This document shows positions 6,716-14,087 of a DNA stretch of 64,000 nt, piece after piece. The DNA lies in IMG/VR virus record IMGVR_UViG_3300008267_000005, positions 1 to 64,000 of that record. The stretch is one strand, 5' to 3'. A model generated the notes under the pieces. That model had not been told where the DNA came from. It did no database searches and saw only the letters and a program-made list of their open reading frames with translations. Position 1 is the first letter of the stretch. Each line of letters begins with the position of its first letter. This DNA comes from a virus. The position numbers and the translations under genes are program-made.

Positions 6716-7204
6716 ATGCAGGAAGGGGGTTTTGCACTTATAAGTTTGTTTCATCATTTTCCTATTAGGTCGAAGAGAGATGAGACTGGTGAGGAGATGC
6801 GTGATGTCAATGGTAACCTCCTATTTGATTGGAGTGATGGCCCTTTTGGTATGGCTATTATTTCTTTGACTCATCCTCAGATTTATGTTGTGGTTGATGT
6901 CACACGTAATGAAATGTTACATAGCTATATAGATGATTCGATTGTTCCTATGTTGAAGTATTTTGGTGATGGACCTTATAGTCTTGCTGACTTGGGTTCT
7001 GAAGAGGTCCTTTCTGAGTTGTCTGAGCAATATGCAGAGTACTGTGGTCAGGAGAGTGCTTATGTGACTATGGAGGTGAAGTCTGTGGATTGGTCTAAGA
7101 GTTATGATCCTCTTTTTGTTTCTGAGGAGTTGTCCAGGATTATTCCTTCTCGTGTGAGTGTGTGGACTTTTTTGCAAAAGTTGGAAGTCTCTGGTTTAGT
7201 CTAG
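6716..7204 (+). CDS. hypothetical protein, 162 aa
   Basis: This acidic soluble protein is not recognised. It has an N-terminal FHHFPIRSKRD, a beta-rich centre (IISLTHPQIYVVVDV) and a Glu-rich second half. It is the first rightward gene after the candidate origin, with a GATATATA motif in front. The coding strand is markedly G/T-rich, unlike the C/A-rich genes of the left arm. Its ending, WTFLQKLEVSGLV, loosely recalls ELKVSGIDFSRI in the next gene, so the two may be distant relatives; this is weak. Confidence 0.8.
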   Translation: MQEGGFALISLFHHFPIRSKRDETGEEMRDVNGNLLFDWSDGPFGMAIISLTHPQIYVVVDVTRNEMLHSYIDDSIVPMLKYFGDGPYSLADLGSEEVLSELSEQYAEYCGQESAYVTMEVKSVDWSKSYDPLFVSEELSRIIPSRVSVWTFLQKLEVSGLV

Positions 7205-7339
7205 GGGACTTAGAAAAATCTACAAGCTGAAGAGGTCCCAGGGGGCCTAAAAAGCGCGAGCATTTTGGAGGTCTTGGATATATAAGTAAATGTAGAAAAA
7301 ACCCAGAAGAGAAAAAAATGTTTTTGTGATATTTTTGCC

Positions 7340-7347
7340 GATATATA
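7340..7347 (+). promoter_or_regulatory. GATATATA late-type motif
   Basis: GATATATA, 6 nt before the ATG at 7354; another copy at about 7279-7286 lies further up in the same 149-bp gap. Confidence 0.5.
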
Positions 7348-7353
7348 AAAGAC

Positions 7354-7890
7354 ATGTCTAATAGTGTTTATCTTGGATCTTTTGTAACGAAGAATGGTTC
7401 TCATCCTGCTATATTGAGCGAGGAGGCATGGATTGTTATTGGAAGTCATCCTCTTGAGTTTCCTATTTTTGAAACAGTAGATAAATTTGATACAGTTCCT
7501 TCGGCTATTGTTTGTATTTACGAATCTCATTATACACCAGGCTGGGATATCTTTCCAATTAGTCAGCAAACTGCTAATGATATCATTGAAAAGATTGAGG
7601 GAGACCACTTCACAACCGAACATAGTTATTTGGGTAAAGAGGTGATGAATGAGGTTTTTGATATGCTTGGGTATTCAACACATCCCTTGGCATTTGCCAG
7701 TGTTACTATTATTCAAAATCCTGAATTAGATACTGTTTATTTTAATTGGTCCTTTGGCCAATCATATTGGAGTCCTCCGTATGAGAAAAGATCAATTTGG
7801 AGTTTAATGGACATTGGGGAATTAAAAGTCTCTGGAATAGATTTTTCTAGAATTATCTCCAAGATGAGATCTAAAGGTATAAGTGGTTGA
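7354..7890 (+). CDS. hypothetical protein, 178 aa
   Basis: I do not recognise this soluble protein. It is rich in aromatic residues, with beta-strand-like stretches (AILSEEAWIVIG, AIVCIYESHYTPGWDIF) and FNWSFGQSYWSPPY near residue 135. The layout could fit an immunity- or toxin-immunity-like small globular domain, but no motif supports a function. It has two GATATATA motifs upstream and shares the G/T-rich strand of its neighbours. Confidence 0.8.
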   Translation: MSNSVYLGSFVTKNGSHPAILSEEAWIVIGSHPLEFPIFETVDKFDTVPSAIVCIYESHYTPGWDIFPISQQTANDIIEKIEGDHFTTEHSYLGKEVMNEVFDMLGYSTHPLAFASVTIIQNPELDTVYFNWSFGQSYWSPPYEKRSIWSLMDIGELKVSGIDFSRIISKMRSKGISG

Positions 7891-7939
7891 GTTCTTGAAA
7901 TTTTTCTGTGTTATTGGGTAAGATGTCAAACATCTATCT

Positions 7940-8572
7940 ATGAGTGAAAAATCTGATCCCGTTGTTAGTCTAAAAGATATTTATGGAGATCCTGGTAAAA
8001 GAACTGGTCATTTCGGAGTTTTTTACCGGGGTATTAACTATGTTAAATGTCCATTTGATTATGTCTTATATCAGATGGTTATAACTGAGTTGAATCCAGA
8101 TTTAGTAATTGAAATAGGAACTTTCAATGGTGGTGGTGCACTTTATATTGCTGATATTTTAGAGAAGTTAGGAGATGGTGTGGTACACACTATTGATTTG
8201 AAAGAAAGGGAGTATGACAATCAGGTAATGGAGAATCCCAGGATCAAGTGTTACTTTGGAGGTTACCAAAGTTATGATTTAAGTGAATGTGAGGGTTATG
8301 AAAATATCCTCGTGATCGATGACGGATCACATGTTTATGATGATGTTAGGGATGCTTTTATAAAGTTTAATCCCTTGGTCAAAAAAGGCGGCTATTATAT
8401 TATCGAGGACGGGATTGCTTCTAACCAGCCATCGTTAAAAGGTGGCCCTAATAAATTTGTTGCTGAACTAGACCAGTATTCAGACAGATTTAGAATCAAT
8501 ATTGGAATTTGTGATTTCTTTGGAAAGGGTGCCACTTTCAATCCTTATGGATATTTAGTCGCAGTGGAATAG
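7940..8572 (+). CDS. CmcI-family methyltransferase-like protein
   Basis: The product is 210 aa and resembles the cephalosporin hydroxylase / rhamnosyl O-methyltransferase family (CmcI, PF04989), which are class I SAM-dependent enzymes often found with polysaccharide genes. Visible: SAM-binding loop VIEIGTFNGGGALYIADIL at about 54-72, acidic LVIDDGSHVYDD near 119 as metal/SAM site, and GGYYIIEDG near 150. The full usual domain length is present. A surface-glycan or virion-glycan methylation role is inference, supported by other glycan-type enzymes in the window. Confidence 0.85.
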   Translation: MSEKSDPVVSLKDIYGDPGKRTGHFGVFYRGINYVKCPFDYVLYQMVITELNPDLVIEIGTFNGGGALYIADILEKLGDGVVHTIDLKEREYDNQVMENPRIKCYFGGYQSYDLSECEGYENILVIDDGSHVYDDVRDAFIKFNPLVKKGGYYIIEDGIASNQPSLKGGPNKFVAELDQYSDRFRINIGICDFFGKGATFNPYGYLVAVE

Positions 8573-8575
8573 TCC

Positions 8576-9721
8576 TTAATTATGCGATATAGGAGAAATG
8601 GTTGGACATGGATAAAATGTGACAGGATAAGTTCTTGAATCCCAGCATCCTAATTCAGTAGTGGCAGTTAGTGTGACATTATATGTTCCTGGTTGTGTAT
8701 AGATGTGTGTGGGAGATTGCTCTGTAGATGTTGTACCGTCTCCGAATTCCCAAAGCCAAGCAATTATTGGACTATGGATTGATGTTGATGAATTGATGAA
8801 TTCTGCTGAGGAGTCTTCACAGAAGCATGAATTTTCTGATGAAAAGTTCACTTGCGGGTCTGCTGGATTTATGAATGTGGTCAAGGTAGCAACACATCCG
8901 GAAAAAGAGGTTAGAGTACAAGTTATTTGATCGTAAATGTCTGGATCAACCGTGATTGATTGAGAGGTTTCTCCTGTGCTCCATTGGTAACTTGCAAACC
9001 CTGGTGGAGCGGTGAGATTTGCAACACTATCTTGAACACAATACAAGACCTCTAGTTCCATTGGCTGACATCCGATTGCATCTATATAAGCATATCCAAA
9101 ATGTGCACCAAGATCACAATCACCTGTTTTGAATTCCAATGTTACTGATTGGCCAATAAATGCACTAAGATCCACTCCTACTGTTGTCCAGTTTCTATAA
9201 ACAATATTAATAGGGTTTCCTTGCCAATCTATACCTGGACAGGTTTGAAATCCAGGAAGATTGGATGATGAGCTCACCATATATTGGGTACATGGAATGG
9301 GATTGCCTCCTGCAATAACTTGGGTTTCAAATCTTGGCTGTTCATCATCGATGTGTCCAGGATCTTCAAATACCACAGCATATTGGTAGGTAAAGAGACT
9401 TGAGTTTGCTGTCACTGTATAAGTGTAGCTTAGGCTTTCTGCTCTAGATCCTCTATTTGGATTTCCTAGTCTAGCTGAGAAATTTCCCCCCAGTGGTGAA
9501 ACTACTGGTACTTGGTTGCATGTTCTGGGATCTGTTCCTGATCCAGATGTGATAAGGTGTCTGGTCGCAACTAATCCTGCATTGGGCAAGTCTATTGGGC
9601 AGCAAAACCCAGTTCTTCCTGACCAACCTGAAAAATTTCCTAGTTCAAAATCTGCATTGTCACACTGAGAAAATGAAGAAAGACTTGCTATGAAAAACAC
9701 TATTGTTACCCAGTGTTTCAT
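8576..9721 (-). CDS. secreted protein with PKD domain
   Basis: The product is 381 aa. A Sec signal peptide covers residues 1-19 (ends SFSQ). A beta-rich, Cys-containing region (about 20-210, with NADFELGNFSGW at its start) follows, then an Ig-like part and a PKD domain (about 288-370) with the hallmark WLWEFGDGTTS and GTYNVTLTAT. Such domains occur in Bacteroidota surface adhesins. It ends in PTISPISHN, the same ending as the protein of 10295-10852 (PTISPISHD), encoded with different codons. It has no T9SS sorting domain of its own. Last gene of a three-gene leftward operon. Confidence 0.9.
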   Translation of the reverse strand: MKHWVTIVFFIASLSSFSQCDNADFELGNFSGWSGRTGFCCPIDLPNAGLVATRHLITSGSGTDPRTCNQVPVVSPLGGNFSARLGNPNRGSRAESLSYTYTVTANSSLFTYQYAVVFEDPGHIDDEQPRFETQVIAGGNPIPCTQYMVSSSSNLPGFQTCPGIDWQGNPINIVYRNWTTVGVDLSAFIGQSVTLEFKTGDCDLGAHFGYAYIDAIGCQPMELEVLYCVQDSVANLTAPPGFASYQWSTGETSQSITVDPDIYDQITCTLTSFSGCVATLTTFINPADPQVNFSSENSCFCEDSSAEFINSSTSIHSPIIAWLWEFGDGTTSTEQSPTHIYTQPGTYNVTLTATTELGCWDSRTYPVTFYPCPTISPISHN

Positions 9722-9731
9722 ATTTTTGTTT

Positions 9732-10295
9732 TTATCTTATTAGTACAACGTGTCCTATTTTACTTCCTGTTGCCCCGTCTTTTCCTGTCCATTCCGCTTT
9801 ATATATATAAACGTCATTTTGCACATAATAATCTCCTCCTCTGAAAGAGCCATCCCAAAGATCTTCTATTGAGTGGGATTCATAAATTTGTAATCCCCAT
9901 CTATCGAATATTTTCCATTCTATTTTCACAATACCCATTCCATTTGGACCCCACCTGTCGTTTATCCCATCAGCATTTGGTGTGAATGCGTTGGGAAAAT
10001 AGATTATTGATTCCATGCACTCAATAACATGGACCCAATAAGTTTTAGGGTTTATTGGACAGCCACTTTCAAAATTAGCTACTATTTCATAATTCCCAGG
10101 AGTGTCCCAAGTGATAGTGACTGTATTTGAATGTGAAAGAGTATCTGAGCCAACTGTCCAGAACCAACTCCCCACAACATTCGATGAAGAGTAATAAGTG
10201 AAAGTGTTTTTATAATCTTCGCAAAGTTCTATTGTTTGCTGTGTAAAGGAGAATTTGCTCAGCACCAATAGCACGAACAAAACTAAACGTTTCAT
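9732..10295 (-). CDS. secreted protein with T9SS type B sorting domain
   Basis: The product is 187 aa. Signal peptide at 1-18 (ends FTQ), a short Ig/PKD-like domain (about 20-90: WFWTVGSDTLSHSN), then a complete gliding-motility-associated C-terminal (CHU_C, type B) domain at about 95-187: IYFPNAFTPNADGINDRWGP, IFDRWGLQIYES, LWDGSFRGG, and GHVVLIR at the very end. In Bacteroidota this domain sends proteins through the type IX secretion system to the cell surface. Its start overlaps the stop of the upstream gene (TAATG), so translation is coupled. A phage gene with a host T9SS address is unusual. Confidence 0.92.
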   Translation of the reverse strand: MKRLVLFVLLVLSKFSFTQQTIELCEDYKNTFTYYSSSNVVGSWFWTVGSDTLSHSNTVTITWDTPGNYEIVANFESGCPINPKTYWVHVIECMESIIYFPNAFTPNADGINDRWGPNGMGIVKIEWKIFDRWGLQIYESHSIEDLWDGSFRGGDYYVQNDVYIYKAEWTGKDGATGSKIGHVVLIR

Positions 10296-10852
10296 TAGTC
10301 GTGACTAATGGGAGAAATAGTCGGTACTGGATAAACCGTCATTGTTCCTGTGGCAGTAAATACACATTCTCCTACTGTGTATGTGTATGTCACAACGTGA
10401 TCCCCAACACCTGCTGTGCTCGGGCAAAACTGAGCACCAACAACTCCTGGACCACTCCATGTTCCTCCAAGGGGTGTTCCTATTAGATTAGTGCATGGTT
10501 CATCAAAACAAAAAGTCATTGGGGTGACAACAGGTGTTTCGTTGTAAATAAAAACATCCATATTGACTGTTGGGCCCACACACCCGTATTGGTTTGTAGG
10601 AAAAACAGATACTGCAGTGCCTATTAATCCAGGAGCAGCTCCTGCCCAGTCAACATTAATAATGTTGGTGCCTTGACCTGAAAGTATAACACCAGGAGCT
10701 TGAACAGTCCAGGTGTAGGTGTTCCCAGCTTCATTATCAACTTGGTAAATTGATTCCGTTGATTGGAAGCAAACAGTGTCTGGGCTTAGTGTTGATTGGG
10801 AAAACAGAGCCACAGGAACAAGTGCTAAAAGGGTAATAAATAGTTTCCTCAT
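10295..10852 (-). CDS. secreted Ig/PKD-like protein
   Basis: The product is 185 aa. Signal peptide at 1-18 (ends LFSQ) followed by two Ig/PKD-like modules (about 20-105 and 108-175) with GNTYTWTVQ, GTWSGPGVVG and VVTYTYTVGECVFTATGTMT. It stops at VPTISPISHD, the same ending as the last gene of the operon. First gene of the operon 10852-8576 and translationally coupled to the T9SS type B protein. It probably forms a surface or adhesin complex with it, which is inference. Confidence 0.88.
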   Translation of the reverse strand: MRKLFITLLALVPVALFSQSTLSPDTVCFQSTESIYQVDNEAGNTYTWTVQAPGVILSGQGTNIINVDWAGAAPGLIGTAVSVFPTNQYGCVGPTVNMDVFIYNETPVVTPMTFCFDEPCTNLIGTPLGGTWSGPGVVGAQFCPSTAGVGDHVVTYTYTVGECVFTATGTMTVYPVPTISPISHD

Positions 10853-10900
10853 GATTAGTTTTTTGTTTAAGTTTAGGAAATTTTTTGAGAATATCCCTTT

Positions 10901-10929
10901 TATATATTTATGATGTTCTTTAATATATA
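10901..10929. promoter_or_regulatory. divergent late-type motifs
   Basis: Minus strand: TAAATATATA (10901-10910), 48 nt before the secreted-protein operon. Plus strand: TAATATATA (10921-10929), 12 nt before the ATG at 10942. Confidence 0.4.
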
Positions 10930-10941
10930 AGGAATACTGAC

Positions 10942-11256
10942 ATGAAAAAAAATCTAATAGTTGGAGATCTGGAAATTTTCTATAGGGATCTCCCAGATAG
11001 GGAATTTTTAAGTGGTAAGGCTTTATGTTCAGCTCTTAGGGGAGGTGATTGGAGAATTCCAACTCTTAAGGAGCTTGGCTATTTGTACGAACTTCACAAA
11101 CTTGGAATTCTTGGTTTTAATCCAACAGGATTATATTGGAGTGATCGATCAACTCAAGATGGTTACAATGCGGTTATAAATTTTAGTACAGGATCATACT
11201 CTTCAAAAAATACTAGATCTAACAAACTGGGTATTCGCCCGGTTAGAAATATTTAA
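10942..11256 (+). CDS. DUF1566/Lcl C-terminal-like domain protein
   Basis: The product is 104 aa. GGDWRIPTLKELGYLYELH, then GLYWSDRS, INFSTGSYSS and LGIRPVRNI form the signature of the DUF1566 (Lcl C-terminal) domain, a C-type-lectin-like fold seen in surface and fibre proteins. There is no signal peptide and no other domain. A diverged paralogue is encoded at 14546-14908. A role as small binding module of the virion is inference. Confidence 0.82.
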   Translation: MKKNLIVGDLEIFYRDLPDREFLSGKALCSALRGGDWRIPTLKELGYLYELHKLGILGFNPTGLYWSDRSTQDGYNAVINFSTGSYSSKNTRSNKLGIRPVRNI

Positions 11257-11261
11257 TCAAT

Positions 11262-11387
11262 ATGATACTAAATTACAAGGAATTTATAGCTGAGAAAAAA
11301 AATCCCTGCTGGAAGGGATACAAACAAATTGGGACAAAGGACAAAAACGGTAAGATCGTTCCCAATTGCGTTAAAGTCAAAAATTAG
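11262..11387 (+). CDS. 41-aa tagged NPCWKGY protein
   Basis: The product begins MILNYKEFIAEKKNPCWKGY and continues KQIGTKDKNGKIVPNCV. Two recognisable parts: an N-terminus like the T4 capsid-targeting peptide (YKEFIAE, with the IAE site that T4-type prohead protease would cut), and the NPCWKGYK...GKIVPNCV motif common in small proteins and domains of marine T4-like phages. The ATG is 5 bp after the preceding stop. It is probably a prohead-core or internal virion peptide; inference from family resemblance. Confidence 0.8.
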   Translation: MILNYKEFIAEKKNPCWKGYKQIGTKDKNGKIVPNCVKVKN

Positions 11388-11557
11388 CTTTCTTTCAATT
11401 TTTAATCTACACTTTGGAATTCTTTACTTTTTTGCCAGTATAAATTATGAGTTCTTTGAAATACTGGTTGGTTGGGAATTAGGGGCTAGCACTAGCAAGA
11501 AATGCCAATCGTAAAAACAGATGTCCACACCCCCATCTTCTGTTTTCCTTTGAATAT
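11388..11557. other. AT-rich intergenic region with hairpin
   Basis: No gene seen. AAAACAGA (11515-11522) and TCTGTTTT (11539-11546) form a hairpin followed by CCTTT, possibly a terminator or processing site before the tRNA-like gene. Confidence 0.4.
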
Positions 11558-11731
11558 AGTCAGGTGGCGGAATAAGGCGCTTTGGGCCTTGGTAGACGCT
11601 TATTGACACGCACGGCAACCGAAATGTAAAAGCGCTCAATGATTAGGCAATGCGAATGATGAAGAACACTACCTCACTGTGCGTAGGTAAATTTCAAAGT
11701 GTTCATACAGGTTCGAATCCTGTCCTGACTA
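11558..11731 (+). tRNA. tRNA-Leu-like gene with large insertions, 174 nt
   Basis: The acceptor arm pairs perfectly (AGTCAGG 11558-11564 with CCTGACT 11724-11730, discriminator A). The T-arm is canonical (ACAGG TTCGAAT CCTGT). The D-arm reads GCGGAAT then TTGGTAGACGC, the Leu pattern, but with about 16 extra nt (AAGGC...GCCTT hairpin) inside the D-loop. Between D-arm and T-arm there are about 100 nt, far more than the usual 32, and I cannot assign an anticodon. It could be a degenerate tRNA, a tRNA with an intron-like insertion, or a tRNA-mimicking RNA. The 3' 20 nt recur at 1513-1532. Confidence 0.6.
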
Positions 11732-12034
11732 CAATGAGTAAGAGATACTCAGAGTCTTCGAATCAAGACTTTAAGAATGATTCCGCAGAATGTCTACGGC
11801 GCGAGTGGGACATCATGGGAATAAAGGAGAGCGACACACCTCCTCCCAGTAGTGTTGGATGTTTTCAACGGGTAAGACCAACAGGTTTTTAAGAAATAGA
11901 AAACCGATATATCTACTCACCAGTAATCTCAAGGTGGGAAAAACACAGAGTGGCGCAGGTTGATACTACTTTGCTAGTAGATTGATACAGAGTAAAAAGA
12001 GGTGGGGGAAACCACTCATTAACCCACCCAATTT
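11732..12034. ncRNA. possible structured RNA between tRNA-like genes
   Basis: No convincing protein gene. GGTGGG at 11933-11938 and again at 12001-12006 can each pair with CCCACC at 12023-12028, giving two exclusive folds. CTACT/AGTAG forms a small hairpin near 11965-11980, and AGTGGCG precedes it as in the flanking tRNA-like genes. ATTC-CGCA-GAAT is another small hairpin near 11780. It may be part of one transcript with the tRNA-like genes. Confidence 0.3.
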
Positions 12035-12176
12035 GATCGAGTGGCGGAAGTGGGATGATTCTAGATAATTATCTCCTGGTAGACGTAACGAGGTTATAGC
12101 CTTGTGGTAAAAAAAGCATTGAAAAAATGCGGTCACTATAATGACAGCTGTGAAGGTTCGAATCCTTCCTCGATCA
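12035..12176 (+). tRNA. tRNA-Leu-like gene with D-loop insertion, 142 nt
   Basis: The acceptor GATCGAG (12035-12041) pairs with CTCGATC (12169-12175), discriminator A. The T-arm is GAAGG TTCGAAT CCTTC. The D-arm is GCG-GAAG...TGGTAGA-CGT; removing 26 nt (12051-12076), bounded by direct repeats TGG, restores a canonical Leu D-loop. The anticodon region ACGAG-GTTATAGC-CTTGT gives a loop of 8 or 6 nt rather than 7, and two extra hairpins (GCATT/AATGC, GTCA/TGAC) follow. The anticodon is uncertain. It shows the same kind of anomaly as the gene at 11558. Confidence 0.6.
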
Positions 12177-12281
12177 CTACAATATTAAACCCCTAAAAGT
12201 TCGAGGATTTTATTCTGTGGTAATATCAGAATAAAGAAATTGTTATTATTCCAATCCTTAGCATAAGGATCATTTTTTCTT

Positions 12282-12290
12282 GAATATATA
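12282..12290 (+). promoter_or_regulatory. GAATATATA late-type motif
   Basis: GAATATATA, 47 nt before the ATG at 12338, heading the glycosyltransferase operon. Confidence 0.35.
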
Positions 12291-12337
12291 AATCAAGAAA
12301 AACTAAAAAACGGAAATCCCATTTCCTCCGGATTTTT

Positions 12338-13042
12338 ATGGATTTAAAAGACCTTCTAACTATAGTGATCCCCTGCAAGAATGAATCTGGGATTATTGTT
12401 ACTGCTTTGAATTTATTAAATTCTCAAAAAAATATCGATGGCACAACCGTAATTGTAGCCGATGATTCTGATGATGGTACTAAAGAAATTCTAAAATCTT
12501 GTAACTCCTACAGATTTAACCTTTGTGTAATAAATGGGGGATTACCAGGAAAGGCTAGAAATGCCGGTGCAAGACTTGTTACAACACCCTATGTTTTGTT
12601 CATGGATGCCGATATTTTCATATTGGATATGAATTTGCTTTCTGAGTGTATCGATTCAATTAAAAACAATAATCTCGATCTTTTAACTACAAAGGTTAGA
12701 ACTTCCAATGGAAATTATAATTACGTGTTTAGATGTTTTGATTTAATTCAAAAATTAATAAAACCTTTTACCCCTTTTTGTCTTGGAGGGTTTATGATGT
12801 TTAGGACTCAAACTTTTCAGAATTTGGGAGGTTTTGATGAAGATGCTAAGGTAGCAGAAGACTATTTGTTATCGAAAAAAATTTCAAATGGTAAATTTGG
12901 GATTCTTAGAAAAAATATTTTTACTCCCGCTAGAAGATTTGAGAATAAGGGGATATGGTACATGCTTAAATTAATGTGTAAATCCTATCTTCACAGGAAT
13001 AATAAAGAATTTTTCTCCGGACACAAAACTTACTGGAAATGA
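12338..13042 (+). CDS. family 2 glycosyltransferase
   Basis: The product is 234 aa with a GT-A fold: TIVIPCKNESGIIVTAL at 8-24, nucleotide-binding VADDSDDGT near 43, FMDADIF (DxD motif, metal and UDP-sugar binding) near 89, GGFMMFR and GGFDEDAKVAEDYLLSKK near 150-190 (the ED acceptor motif). It lacks obvious membrane spans. First gene of a three-gene operon coupled by 4-nt overlaps with a membrane protein and an LpxH-like phosphoesterase, which suggests action on a lipid or lipopolysaccharide at the inner membrane. Confidence 0.9.
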   Translation: MDLKDLLTIVIPCKNESGIIVTALNLLNSQKNIDGTTVIVADDSDDGTKEILKSCNSYRFNLCVINGGLPGKARNAGARLVTTPYVLFMDADIFILDMNLLSECIDSIKNNNLDLLTTKVRTSNGNYNYVFRCFDLIQKLIKPFTPFCLGGFMMFRTQTFQNLGGFDEDAKVAEDYLLSKKISNGKFGILRKNIFTPARRFENKGIWYMLKLMCKSYLHRNNKEFFSGHKTYWK

Positions 13043-13362
13043 AAAGTGCAAAGAAAGATAATCCCCTAACTCAATCCATTGATATTTTTGGAGCCATCAC
13101 TACCCCTTTAGAATTGATTAAAGAAACTTTTATAAATTTTTCTTGGGGATTTATGGGTAATTCAATTGTTGTTTTCATGTCGAAAGAAGTTGATTCTTTG
13201 GTTTTTTTAAATTTTTTACTCTATTACATGCTCATTTCTTATATAGTTAATAGGGAAAAATATAAAACAAAACTGGGAAGATTTATTATTTTACCTGGGT
13301 CTGCATCACTTGGAGCTTTCACTGGATATAAGGTAGCCCAAATAGTCTCTAATCTCATATGA
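13039..13362 (+). CDS. small membrane protein, 107 aa
   Basis: Starts by ATGA overlap with the glycosyltransferase stop. Hydrophobic stretches lie at about 35-47, 53-70 and 84-104. No family is recognised. Its place between a GT2 and an LpxH-like enzyme suggests an accessory membrane protein of the same pathway (anchor or carrier); inference only. Confidence 0.8.
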   Translation: MKSAKKDNPLTQSIDIFGAITTPLELIKETFINFSWGFMGNSIVVFMSKEVDSLVFLNFLLYYMLISYIVNREKYKTKLGRFIILPGSASLGAFTGYKVAQIVSNLI

Positions 13363-14072
13363 GAGAATGGAAAACTATTATAATGAGTGATTTGCATTTG
13401 GGATCTAGACAATCTCAAACGGACAAGATAATACAGTTTTTGAGAACCAATAAATCTGAAAAATTAATACTAAACGGGGATATAATTGATGGCTGGGCTT
13501 TAAAAAATGGTAGTAAATGGAAAAAGGATTGCACTAAGATATTTAGAAAATTTATGAAATTTTCCGAGACTGGAACTGAAGTTATTTATATCAGGGGAAA
13601 CCATGACGATTTTTTAAAACCATTTATACCTTTCACTTTAAACAATATAAAAATTACAAGGAAATACGTTCATTATGGGATAGATGGGAGAAAATATTTT
13701 TGCTTTCATGGAGATGTTCTTGATTTTGTAATTATGAAAGCCAGATGGCTTGCAGTCATTGGTGGGTGGTCTTATGACTTAGTTATTCGACTAAATACAA
13801 TCTATAATTATACAAGGAAAAAATTCAATCTTCCGTATCATTCTTTGGCTAATTCTGTTAAGCAGTCGGTTAAGGGAGCTATAAATTTTGTTTCTGATTT
13901 TGAAGAAAATGCTAAAGCATTAACGAAACAAAAAGGATATGATGTAGCTGTTTGTGGTCACATACATTATCCTAAAATGGAAAGTGACTATATGAATTCA
14001 GGGGACTTTTGTGAAAATTCAAGCTGTTTAGTGGAAGACTTTGATGGAGCTTGGTATTTGATTCACGTTTAG
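13359..14072 (+). CDS. LpxH-like calcineurin-type phosphoesterase
   Basis: The product is 237 aa, a dinuclear metallophosphoesterase with all core motifs: SDLHLGS near 9 (D-x-H), NGDIIDGW near 38 (GDxxD), RGNHDDF near 79 (GNHD), FHGD near 118, CGHIHYP near 198 (GHTH type). The length and the W/Y-rich middle insert with RLNTIYNYTRKK recall UDP-2,3-diacylglucosamine hydrolases (LpxH) and their Bacteroidota homologues. It overlaps the preceding gene by 4 nt. It could trim a nucleotide-lipid or sugar phosphate in the host outer-membrane lipid pathway; substrate unproven. Confidence 0.88.
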   Translation: MREWKTIIMSDLHLGSRQSQTDKIIQFLRTNKSEKLILNGDIIDGWALKNGSKWKKDCTKIFRKFMKFSETGTEVIYIRGNHDDFLKPFIPFTLNNIKITRKYVHYGIDGRKYFCFHGDVLDFVIMKARWLAVIGGWSYDLVIRLNTIYNYTRKKFNLPYHSLANSVKQSVKGAINFVSDFEENAKALTKQKGYDVAVCGHIHYPKMESDYMNSGDFCENSSCLVEDFDGAWYLIHV

Positions 14073-14081
14073 GGATAAATA
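14073..14081 (+). promoter_or_regulatory. GGATAAATA late-type motif
   Basis: GGATAAATA, 6 nt before the ATG at 14088; the variant closest to the T4 late consensus TATAAATA. Confidence 0.5.
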
Positions 14082-14087
14082 ATAAAA

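Noticed and set aside
6917-7623. Leftward open frames across the genes at 6716 and 7354
   Set aside because: They overlap better-supported rightward genes with late-type motifs and have unlikely composition.
11650-11892. 80-codon frame starting inside the tRNA-like gene
   Set aside because: Its start lies in the tRNA-like gene and the product has no protein-like pattern.
11933-12029. A third tRNA between the two tRNA-like genes
   Set aside because: GGTGGG/CCCACC could be an acceptor stem, but no T-arm with a TTCRANY loop precedes the 3' strand.
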